NCBI RefSeq assembly: GCF_020740795.1
Contig: NC_067304.1
Coordinates: 6,562,056 to 6,626,055, forward strand
From: Apus apus
Lineage: Eukaryota > Chordata > Aves > Apodiformes > Apodidae
DNA length: 64,000 nucleotides
Reading direction: 5' to 3'
A program made the position numbers and the translations under genes. Below are positions 10,764-22,182 of this stretch, piece after piece. Within the stretch, counting starts at the first letter, position 1. Each line of letters opens with the position of its first letter. The notes below the pieces were generated by a model. It was not told where the DNA came from. It was given only the letters and a program-made list of their open reading frames with translations, and made no database searches.

Positions 10764-13700
10764 CAGAGCTCCTCTCCTGCAGGGGTCTGTTGGTTTATTT
10801 TTTTCTTCTTTAAATATTTATCAACCCCATTAGGAGAAAGCAAAGATTGTGCCACAGCTGGTGGGGATTGGCAGCACCTTGAGTGCCCTAATTGGTGTTA
10901 ATTGCCTCCACCGGGCCGTGGGCTGCAGCACAGAAGGCCGGAGGCGCCGTGCCTGGGGCAGGTGGTGGAGTCGGGTCTGTTCGTGGCAGCAGAGTCGTTG
11001 CTTTCCCTTGCAGGAGGTTAGTGGAAAATATGCTAATGTCGCTGCTTTCCTTGTGAGTCTGCAGCTCCTTGTGCTTTAATTGCCAAGTATTTTGTCTCTT
11101 TAAAGAAGAGTCTAATAATAGTAATAATCCCTTTCATCTCTGCTCCTCTTGAAGAATGCTTCTCTTTGGAAGGCAGTCTGATAAAGTAAATTGAGAAGTT
11201 ATGCTAACAGTAGAAAAGGGAAAGTAAGATCTTCCAGCTAATTTCTCCTCCTTTGTCTAATTCTCAAGGATATTGGCTTTTTTTCCTCTCCTTGATTTTT
11301 CCAGCTCACAGGAGCTACTGATAAAGTGAAATGGTTCTGCATGTTGTATTAGAAACAAGGGAGCTAAAATTAAAAGTAGGCAATTTAAGTGTATTATAAA
11401 GATGCTATTGTATTGAAACAAGAAAGGGGGGATAATTTCTGCATTTAATACTTTCTTAATGGCTGGCTGGCAAGTGTAATCACAGGCTTTTAACTTCAAA
11501 TAGGTACGTCTGCCCACGTAACATCTGGTTGAGTCTAACTCATCACATATGAGTTGGGAGGCAACAAAGCTCTCCATCCAGAACTTTGCAGCAGAAGTGG
11601 GAGGACAGAGGAGCTTGAGATTATCTTGTAAACTCTAAGAGGGACAAGCAATAGCAGCAGCTTGTTTATGGTCCTTTGCACTTTCTGATGAAAATAGAAA
11701 AATAAACAGAACCGTATTCGCTAGAAGTGTTTGCTGGGAGCTTTGTTGCAGAGAGGGAGAGCTCAGGCCTGTGGCTTTGTGTCAATGTGGGCTGGGCTGG
11801 AGCTAAATCCACCTCTTGGGATGCTGCAGGCACCTGATCAGAGGTGCTGAGACTGGAGCCAGCTGGCCCTTCTGAAACAGAGAGAGTCTCTTTCCTCTGA
11901 CTGTGGGATCTTCTGACTAATAACAAGAATTTAAAAAATGTGTGCTTAAGCACAGCTTTGTGCTATTTCTGATGCTCCCATCATCAGTGAGTTGGGGCAT
12001 CTTCCACTCCAGCCCCCAAACCCACCAGGGGACTCACACACCCTCTGCACTCGCATCATCCCATGTGCTGTGTTGGTGGAGGTGTGCTGCAGCTCAAAGG
12101 GACAGAAACTGGAATGTCTTCTGAAAAGGTGGATTCTGCAGATTTATGGGGTCCCTGCAGAGCTGGCTTCTCACCTGAGCCAGCCAGCCTGGCTGCTGGA
12201 GGTGCCCCAGTCTTCTCATCCTTCCCAGTGCTGGGGTGTCAGCTCCTTCCTTTCTTCTTGGCATTTGGAGCTCACAACCCTCTTAGGAGGGCTGTGGTTT
12301 GTGACGCAGACAAAGCTTCAGTATTTTCTCGACAGTTTGATTTTTCTAAGAGAATTTGCAGTTATTTCAGTACTTTAAGCTGGATTACTCTGTGTGCACT
12401 GCTCCCATTTGGGTAATATCTGTCCCCAACCAACAAGGATATTGCTGACATGAGGATGACCCACGCAGGCAGCTCACACCATCCCGGGGATTTCACACAT
12501 CCTAGAGTCTACATGATTTCACTGGGATTTTCTTTGGGGTGTTATTATTACTAATGCTATTATTATAAAGATATTTCCTGAGGACAGAAAAATACTAGAT
12601 CAGCTAAGCAGTTCTTTAATTTCTTTCCTCTCTGGAAACTGGGTCCCCAGGGCCTTTCTGGAACATAGCTGAACTTTCTACTTAATACTTCCTCCTGAAG
12701 CAAAAATGCTGAGGGATGTAGTGGTTCTCCCTCTGTGAAGCGGGCTCAAGTTTCCCTCCCCAGTGCTTTTCATTGCACTGATAGCAGCTTGAGGTTCATG
12801 GGCCTTTGTCCATTTGCCTCCAAACCCCTCAGCCCCACTTGAGCCCCTAGCTCAGTGAAACACCAAGTGTGGGGTCCCTGCCTTGCTGAGCAGAGGGGCA
12901 GGTGCCTTGTTTTGTCCAGGGCTCCCAGCACCCTGGGCTGGCCCAGGGGTGTGGGGCTGGGGGTTGGAGCAGATGTCCCCAGCCCCTGCAGCACCCCTGG
13001 CTGTGCTCACTGTGTCCTGCTGCAGCTGCCTCATGTGGAGGGAGATAACCATGGTAACTGAGATTGTTACAGAACATTGCTGCCATTACTACAGAGGCAA
13101 GGTCAAAACAAACAAAAATTAGCAATTTTTCTCCTTCTAGGAAAAGACAAGTATATTGTCAACTCACTAATTGTCCAGTTAAACAGATTTCTCCAAAATT
13201 ACCTACTAACCCTTGTGAACTGAAATTATGCGAAGATTAATGCTTCTGTGGAATTGCTCAGGCAAGGGAGAATCAAAGTTCTGATCAAATTCCTGAGGTA
13301 AAGCCACTGGAGGAGGCCTGTCCCCTGGTGTAGGGGTGCCAGGGCAGCTGCAGAGGCTCTGTGTCTCAGGGTGCTGTGGGGACTGTGCTGCGCAGCCGGT
13401 GCCACATCCCTGCTGGAGCCTTCAGGGCCCATGGACACAGGTGTCCCTGGTGTGTCCCGTGCTCTCGGGGGCTTGGGGGGCACCAGGAGGGGCCCCTAGG
13501 CAGGGATGGCCACAGACCAGGAGCCAGAGATGGACTAAGCTGGGGTCTCGGGGGATGGGGAATTCATGGTGTATCTGACAGGTGAGCTCTGAGTGGGGAG
13601 GCAAGATTTTTAACACATCATTAGACATGCCAGTAAGTGGAAAATGAGAACAAAGATATGTATGTTAATCCATCAATTAATTTGCAATGGAAATCCAGTC

Positions 13701-15536
13701 CCTGACCTCCAGGTAGCTGCTCCTTGCCAAGTGTTGGAGTCCAGCCCATTTTAGAATCCTTCTCGTCTTTCAGTTTTCATTTTCTTTTAACCTAAAATAG
13801 CTTCAAGTCTTGCAACCTGGAGGGATCTTAGCAGTCAAGCACACAGGCCACAAACCAGAGCTGTGCTTTGTAACTGGCTCCTGCAGAAGATTGCTTCTTA
13901 CAGCCTTTTTCTAAATTGCCAATTCTTCCTTGACTGCAATTTTTCAGGAAAGCAGGGTTTAAATGAAAAAGTTTCCCCCAACTAAGTCACTTTGGATGTC
14001 AGTGTCATCTACCATCTCCTGCTTACTTCTATTCCTCATCCAAGCTTGTCTCAGAAATTGAAATTTTCAGCTTGTTATAGAATAAATGAAGAAAGAAATA
14101 TAATTTAATCAAGAGACATCAGTGCCAATAAATCCCATGAGATTTTGCACTGGCAGGGGTGCAGTGTCCTCACACCCTGTGTTGGCTGCAGCTTCCCCTG
14201 GTGATGTGTGGGCAAACCAGGCACTGATCTGAGCTGAGTTGTGCTGCTGGCTCTCCCATTTTCCCCTTCATTGCAAGAGCCACTTGCAGAGAGTCTTAGA
14301 GAGACTTGCAGCTCTAGAAAAGAGGTATTTTCACTGCATCATCCACTTCGTTCCTGCCTCTGGGAACTCTCCTTTTGTTCCAACTAAATCATATCTTCCA
14401 GGGACCTTGGGATTGGACCTGGTCCTGTGGGTCTGTGAGGTGTGCTGGGGCTGGGCAGCAGCCATGTGCCCACAGGAGCTGGATGCAGCTGGTTCCTGGT
14501 CCCTGCTCCCAGCACAGCCCTTGGCAGGTCCAGGGAGCAGTGGGGGCTCCATCCTGGCAGCTCAGCACCACAGGCACAGCCCTTGGCCTCCACTAGCCTT
14601 GTGCTGAACCCACTGCTGCAAGGAAGGAGCACAGTGTGCATCAATTAGAGGTTCATTAGATAGAGGTGAGGTTATGCAACAGGCAGAAAGGTCCTCCTGG
14701 TTTCTGTAACTATTATGTCCTAGAAAAACTGCATTAATTCATCTCCAGCTGGCAGGGGCTGTGCCCAGCAGCAAGGGCTCTGTTGCTGTGCCTGGAGCAG
14801 CAGCCTCAGGAGCAGATGTGCTCCGGGGGATTTGCCTGCATGGAGCAGCCCTGAGCCTGGTGGGGTCCTGTGGCACCAGAGCCCTCCTGCTGGACCAGAG
14901 CTTCTGCCACGAAGGCATGGAGAGAGGGATGGATGGCATGGAGAGCAGTGCTGCCAGAGACGGGGATATGATGGGGTCAGCAGGGTGATCATGGGCTTTG
15001 GAGGAAATCAGCAGCACAATGAGCAAACTCCTCTTTCATTTCAGTAAGCTATCAAGAGTAAAGCCAGCAAACTGACTTAATTAAATTTACTGCTCTTCTA
15101 CTCTGTCCCTCATGGCAACAAAGAAACTCTCGTCTTCCAAAGCAATTTGAAATGAGAGGGATGTGCAGCTGCTAATAGCAGACTGGGAGGAAATCTTCCA
15201 TTTTGGAAGTAATTAACAGTCCAGAAAACACATATGTGAGTTTGATGACTGGGTCGTGTTTCTGGTCACCAGTTTGCTTTGGGAGGTTTCTCTGCCCAGG
15301 GCCTGGCAGAGCCTCCACAAACAGCTGGTGGGACATGGACCTCTTCCCTGGATCCTCCGTGGGGCTCCAGCGGCTCCTCCAGCTCCAGGAGGGACAGCGG
15401 GGTCCTCGGTGCTGCTGGCAATGGGGACAGGGAGGAGACTGGGAGGTGCTTGGGGCGGCTTTCTCTCCTGATCACATTTGTCGGGTTCTTTCTGATGCCG
15501 CAGGTTAACGCGGCTGCACTTCCCTTGGTGCCGGCG

Positions 15537-15550
15537 GTTCCCACGGCAAC
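15537..15550 (+). promoter_or_regulatory. RFX-type X-box candidate
   Basis: GTTCCCACGGCAAC fits the RFX X-box pattern GTTNCC-NN-GGNAAC in both half-sites. It lies in a CpG-containing patch within otherwise AT-rich intergenic DNA. This is a motif match only. Confidence 0.4.
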
Positions 15551-15753
15551 AGAACATGCGCTGGATTTGCCTTGACCCATCTAAGGTACTTTATTAGCTT
15601 CAGCAAACTGCATTTTTAATAGATACCTACGCTGGATTTTTGAAATACATGTGCTTTAAATTCCATTTAAACATTAACATTTTCATTGTTTTTAATTACA
15701 AATGACATGGCAAAGTAAGATGCATAATGATGTTTCCTTGGCTAACACACTGT

Positions 15754-15773
15754 CTTTATATATATATATAAAG
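15754..15773. repeat. (TA)n microsatellite forming a 20-bp palindrome
   Basis: CTTTATATATATATATAAAG is a perfect 20-bp palindrome around a (TA) run. Confidence 0.9.
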
Positions 15774-18700
15774 CTGTAAAATATCATTACAAATCATCTT
15801 TGAGAAAAGTTTAGGGAAAAAATAAAAGGCATTTATTGAACATTCAAGTAGCATTGCCCCTGAGGACTGACTGCAGGAGTTTGTAAGCTGAGCAGAGCTA
15901 CCAGGAGGCCTCTGAAGTTTGGAAAAAGATGCAGATTTTCCAAGTCTGTGAATCTGCAAGGAGAAGGACTTGGCTGGGATGGTTCCTCTGACCTCTTGTA
16001 ATGAGCAGAGCCGTGGACTCCTAGGATTTCACCTCTCCCAGCATCCTCGTCATTAAACCAGCTGTCATTAAGTGGCAGCCCTCACTTCAGCAACCCTCAC
16101 TCTTCCTGCAGTCAGTCATTGCTGCATCAAACTGGAGACTGTGAGGCTAAAATTAAGAAATTTGCTTGCACTCCTCAAAATAGATCTTCATTTGTGACCA
16201 CAGTGACCAGCAGCCAGCAGGTGGTTTGTGAGCAGCTCCTTCCCAGCAGGGGACGGTCACCTTTGTGCTGAGGTTCAACAATGGCAAAGTCCCGAGTGGG
16301 ATGTGGCCCCGTGGTGGTCCCCTTGTAGTGCTTGGTAATAATTTAAACTTCTCTGAGAACTACTGTTACAGAATTAAGAGTGGAGTGAGAAGTGAGGAGC
16401 AAGAAAGTGACTGAACTAATCCTGGGATGGCACTTATGCCAGACTCAGCTGCTTTTCAGAATTATAATCCCTCCCTAGATGAAAGAGAAATATTTGCACT
16501 TGTAGGGGATATCTCCTTTCCATTAGTGTGACCAATCTTCTCAAGTGGCTGCTCTGAGGCGATGACAAACAATGGTTTGATTATCCCCTCACCGAGGGAT
16601 GTGGCAAAACCTCAGCAGTTAAAATGTAAGAGAAGGGGTTTGAGCCATCCAGATGTGGGTGTTATTCACCAGCATGAGATCCAGTTTTCCAGTAGTGAGA
16701 GTGACAGCCAGTATTGAGTGGAAATCGATTATCTGTGTGAAGCAAGGATTAAAAATAGAGGCTTTGTGTCAAACCCCACGTATGTTTTGACTGAATCCTA
16801 GATAACAAGAAGAATGGATAAAAGACACATTATCCAGAGAACACCAGAACCCAAGAATCCAGGATTGGAGAAGAAAAGGATTTGAGTGGGTTAGTGGAAT
16901 TAATGATTGTCAAGTGCCATCCTCACACCCAGCTGGGGCTGCTGCAGCTCTGGGAATGGCGGGAGCTTTGATCTGCACACTTGCAAGAGCTCAGGCCAGG
17001 GTGCAGGGGCTCATGGTCAGATTTGGAGCCACGGGCCACTGTCAGTCCATAATGTTCAGCAGTAGGAGCTCCTTCCTACCATTCCAGGAAGGATGGATTG
17101 TCACAGGAAGAGGCATCCTCAGCCATATCCCTCTGTAGAACTCCACAGCCCTTTTTGTGCTGGGAAGCTGATGCAGTTTTACCACCTTTTTGTTTCAGTG
17201 GACTGTAAGCACCTGCATACTTTTCCTTTTTTTTTTTTTCTTTCTGTGACCGGTGCTCAGCAGTCCCCCAGGGGATGTGTGTGGCCTGTCCCAGGATTAG
17301 CAAGAACTCCTGCTGTCTGTTCCAGCAGTCCCTCATTGTGAATGTTATTATACATTTCATAGCACCCTCTGTGATTACTGTAACTGCTCAAAATCATGTA
17401 ACACACGATTGCTGCTTTCACAAGTGGAAGTATTGCACCAAACAAGAGTTACAAAGAAAAGGTTTATTAAGTTTCTGCTTCTATAGCACATGGCACATAA
17501 AGAGAATTAAGACACAAGGTGTAATGAGAAATCATATATTTCTCCTTCACTGAACAAAGGATTAATTTTACCCAGAAAAACAATGCAAACAATTCCCTTC
17601 TCTGCAAGTCATGATGCTCAGTGAAGGCTGATGAGATGACATTTAGGAAAGTGATAACTGAAGCTGACCTGAAGATTGTGGCTGATGTATGCAGCTCTGC
17701 TGACCTGATGTGAGGAGAAATGGCTGCCTTGCAAGAAAAAATTTTTTAACCCAAAACCAAAGTATTTGCATTTATTTAATTTAATTATGGTGGAACAAAC
17801 AGAACTAGTGTACTCATTAACTCCGAGAAAAATCCACTATGAGAAAATGTCCAAAATCCACAGCTGTGTGATAAAGATCAGCTGATTCAGCTGTGTTTGC
17901 AAAGCTAATACATGAGATGTTATAACTTCATTTTTGGCCTCTGCAGCCAAGGAACCAGCAAAGTTTCATTTTTTTAGAACTTGACTTCCCTCCAGGGTTT
18001 GGGTCTTAGAAATGTTTATAATTAAGAAAGTGCTGATAGTTCAAGAAAAAGGCTTGGAATATTTTTTTAGTATTAGTTTTGTTTCCCTTTACTCTTTTGT
18101 TCATCCTTTGTTACTAGGATGGTATAAGATATAAAGATCTAGTGTACATGCAAGGATGTCCCGTGTTTCTGTAACATCTTTCCCCCCTTGTGGCAGCACA
18201 ATTCTCTCTACACTGCTCCAGGTAGCGTGGTGATGAATGGGGGGGACGAGCAGCAGCTACGAAGGAGCCTTAAGAAACTGTTCATGCAAGTAGCTCTACA
18301 GAGTCTTCAAATATAGGGAGAAAAACAAGTTTTCTCCCCTCAGGAATCAATGGTATTTTTTTATATGACAAAAGGAATTTTGGGTACACACTGCACAAAC
18401 TTCTAACAGCTCAGGAACACCTCTACATGAACAGGACACCTGTGGACACGCTGCTGGGTTAGGCTGACCTGAGGAGTGAGGAGCTGCTGCAGGGCAGAGT
18501 CTCTCACACCTTTCTCCTGGCTCTTCCAGGCTGGCACGGGCTGGGCTGGGGTCCCCTCTCCTGCCCACCCATCCTCTCTGTAGACACTCAGTGTCTTTGC
18601 ACTTTCCCAGCCTTCACACACACAAAACTATTTTACATATTATTTTACAGACCAAACTTCCAGCTCATATCTCAGTCCACCTTCTTCCTCTGGAAACAGA

Positions 18701-20748
18701 TCTTCATAGTAAAAGCCACAAAAAAAACATCACCTTGGGAGACATTAGACAAAGACATATTTGACCACAAAACGGGTTTCTGCCTTTACTTACGCAGGAA
18801 CAACTAGACTGGAAAGTCTCACTGCTGCCTCTGCCACTCAGCAACAACTGACTGAGACTGAAGGCCAACTGAAAAAATAACTTGGTTGAGTCCCATTTAT
18901 TGCTGCATCACGGTGTGGGTGGTGGTTTAGGTGAGGGGCAGGAGCCCTGGCTGTCAAAGCTCGCTGCCCGGCTGTGCCACTGGTGGGAGGAGAAAAGAGA
19001 AAGCAAGTCTAAGCAAACAGGAGATTATTTGGAATTCTTCACATCCCTTTACCTTGCTGACTGTCCCTGTTCTGCAATGCTCTCATCTGCTCTACAGCAT
19101 GTTTCAGCTTACTGAATGTCTGCCTTTAACCACTCAGGAAGAATTACTGAACAATTTGCTTTATTGCTTTGTAAATTGATTCACAATTGTGGGAAAAGGA
19201 AAAACAAAGAGTATCTATATGTGCTATGAAGACAACATTTGCTCTTAGTTCAGCTTTCTGTTGTTTCCTGGTTTAGTGCTGTTGCCTTTTTGTTTTAGAA
19301 GTATTGCTCACTGCACAACAACTAGAGTCTTTTCCATCTGGAAATTTGACTACAAAGCAGCTCTGTCCACAGTGCCAGAGACTTTTCTCAAAGTGAAAAT
19401 CAGATCAGAGAGTCAGTGGATGCAGAAAATATTTTTTTGCCATACTTATGGGATCGTAAATGATTTGTCTGCCTTGGGGGATATTATTATTATCACTCAA
19501 AACCATTACTCCTCATTTTGAGTACTTGCCTATCTCACCATCTCCTTTTATTAAATTCCAATGACAAATGATAAACATCTCCCAGAGGCTACAGGACACA
19601 TGGTGCTTCCACTGCTTCGGTTCCCATCCCAGATCAATTCCCTCCTCTCCTACATGAGCAGAAACTCTTTGCTGGCTAATACTAATGCTCTACCATGTGT
19701 GAATTTCACTTCTGTGGGTGAAAACTCATTTGGAAATTGAACTTCACCCTTGCTTTGGCAAAGGCATTTCAAATGGAACACAACTGAAAACAAGAGCAGG
19801 ATGGCTGTGCAGTGCTTGCAGGAAGGCTGAGCAAGGCAAACACCCCTTTGCTCCTCCAAAAATGTGATGAAAACTCTTCCAAAAGAAGGGTCAAGTGCCC
19901 ATTGTGCAATGAGGAACCTAGAGATACTTTTCCTTCATTTAATGAGAAAAGGTGAACATTGTGTAATTAACAGTCAGAAACAAGGATCAGTTCAATGAAA
20001 GTCAAACATGCCCAAAAGCAGGGATTTGCAGACAGCCATGCTAAAACTTAAAAGGGCGAATAAAGACAGGGACCATTTGCTTACTGGCCCTGTGTACCAG
20101 CTTGTGGCAGAAATACCAGAACAGATTATCAGAGACTTTTTTTTCTTTCCTTTTAAGCAGATCTCCTGACCTGTGCACTGGGGGGGTGAAATGATTCACT
20201 CGGGGCTTTTTTAACAAAGTCTTGGGGGTTTGGCAGTGGTTTTCGCAGTATATTTTAGAAGGTGAGTCATCTCTAAGTGTCGTCACAATAATTGTGTCCT
20301 TTTTTTTCCTATTGATTATAAAAAAAACATTACAGGAGTCTTTCTTTCAAACTCCCACCTGCATCTGAAAAATGGTGTATAAAAGTAATATAAATTACAA
20401 ATGGGAGAAGGACTCCTGCCCCTGGGTCAGAGGTGGCAGCTGGTCTTAGGCTGTGAGGGGCTGCTGCTGATGCAGAGACTGGGGTAACCACCAAGGGAAG
20501 GATCACAAAGCTTTTCTGCTGGAGCTCAGCACTGGCTGGTCCCCCATATGCTGCCTGCCCAAACAGTCCTGGCTCGTGTGTAGGATGCCAGCGCTCCAGC
20601 ATGGAAAGGCTAAAGAGAGCCTGGTACTGCTCACCACCCAAATTTTGCTGTTTCACACAAGTCACACATGGGTTTAATTGTTTCAATTCACACCAGCTCT
20701 GCAGAGCCAACCCCAGGTGGTTGCTCCTGATTTCCAGTGGTGCATTTC

Positions 20749-20774
20749 CATAGATGCATGCTCATGCATCTATG
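20749..20774. repeat. Perfect inverted repeat, 12-bp arms, 2-nt centre
   Basis: CATAGATGCATG is followed by CT and then CATGCATCTATG. It would form a short cruciform or hairpin. No flanking structure, such as a longer precursor stem or target-site duplication, was visible. Confidence 0.85.
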
Positions 20775-22031
20775 CAATGTGTCTGATATAAATGAGAGTG
20801 GACTCTCACACTTCCATTATCTATGTATCTCCACTGTGTCTTGAACTAAAATATCAATTGCCAGGTTTTCCCACTGGATGTAACTTGGGTGCTCCCCCAG
20901 AGTCCTGGTTCTGGACAGGACCCTGTAACCACATTCCAAGATGCCCACCAAGGGATAATGCAGAAATTTAAACTGCTGCAGAGCTCTGCTGGCCTCACCA
21001 AGCACAGCTGCACCCTACAAGTGCTTGGAGAAAGAAGGAAAGAAACCTGCAGGTGAAGCAGACCTGCCTCTGAGATGGACATGTCTGAATCTCAGAAACC
21101 AGCTGGATGAATATGGGCTGGAGAAGAGAGCGCTGAGCTCAGATGCCTTCTCGTCAGAGGGAAGAGTGGATTTCAAAGAAACACAGGGTTTGATGCATAC
21201 TAATTCAAACTCCTGTAGAGGATCACCAAGCCTAGCATCTGCCTTCTCACAGAGCTCAGTATCTGAACTTCAAAGGGAAAATAAGATTATTTCTGTTATG
21301 TACTAAGTCTGTGGCTTTGAGGGGAAAATGCTTCCTTGGCTCTTGATACAGTGGAAGATTTTATTGCCTTTATTATGCTATCACTGGCCACAAATGCTGG
21401 GTTTTTTTTCATACCTGAAGTGTCAATGGCTTGTGTGCTGTTTTCCACATTTCTCTCTTCCAGAATTTATGACCTATATGAGGTAAAATCCAAAGAGCTC
21501 TATGGGAGCATGATAAATGGAGTGCAAGGAGAAAGAAAATGCTAAAGGTGGTCTGTATCATACCCAGGCATTTCAGCCCTATTTTATCATGTGGGGCTGC
21601 ATCAAGTGAATCTCATTCTCTGGAGATGCTTAGAGCAATTACATTTGTTCTATTTATTCTCCCTCAAAGACTTGGAGATGAGTCAACAGAAAAAACTTTT
21701 AGAATGAAAAAGTCTAAACTTAAAATAGGCAATATCCCTGGACAATTTGTTCTGCAATCAAAACAGTATTCTTGTTCTTCCTGCTCAATCTCTAAAAAAA
21801 CAATACAGTAACAGTTACATCTCTAAATACAGTCCCTTTCTTGTTTACAAGCTCAAGGAGCTATTTTGAGACAATACAGAAATGCTTGATTTCTAGAGTT
21901 CACTTCTGGTGAGAAAATTCCCTCAGCTCTAGTCAGAAATTCCCAAGTGAGAGCAGAAGCTCTCTGAAAGCCTTGAACCAGCTCAGTCATGCACAGCACA
22001 TGCATTAAAAGGAAAGAATAACTCCACACAC

Positions 22032-22182
22032 CTCTTTGAAAGACTTCTTCACCTCCACTAATGGATGCCAGTGCGCAATGGGCTTGCGTGGATATGCCAG
22101 CATCTCATTCCAGTGGTCTCTGCCCAGTCCTTCAGCATTGACTCCCACACGGCAAACCCCAATGATCTCATTGTGACCCACT
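22032..22182 (-). CDS. SYT6: SYT6 coding exon 6 (C2B end)
   Basis: It encodes [14 protein letters not shown] through [13 protein letters not shown] to VEVKKSFKE. The acceptor is TTTTCCAG and the proposed donor is GAG|GTGTGT in phase 0. Mammalian SYT6 continues with a short tail on another exon. Without splicing, eight more residues (VCGVILSF) and a TAA at 22005-22007 would follow. Confidence 0.9.

Larger units (their letters stand above)
8011..21990. other. OLFML3-SYT6 intergenic region (contains unplaced SYT6 3' UTR)
   Basis: This is mostly unique non-coding DNA. Open frames here are short and none matches a family I recognise. It holds a G-rich degenerate repeat (about 8146-8290), a CR1 fragment, an orphan CpG cluster (10401-10763) and AT-rich blocks resembling conserved enhancers (about 11040-11560 and 15020-15240). 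OLFML3 and SYT6 are convergent, so the right part must contain the terminal exon and 3' UTR of SYT6, which I could not delimit. Confidence 0.6.

Noticed and set aside
15495-15563. Possible SYT6 terminal exon starting CAAG|GCAAATCCAGCG (ANPAHVLLP...)
   Set aside because: The acceptor lacks a pyrimidine tract and the residues do not match the mammalian GNPRL tail beyond two positions.
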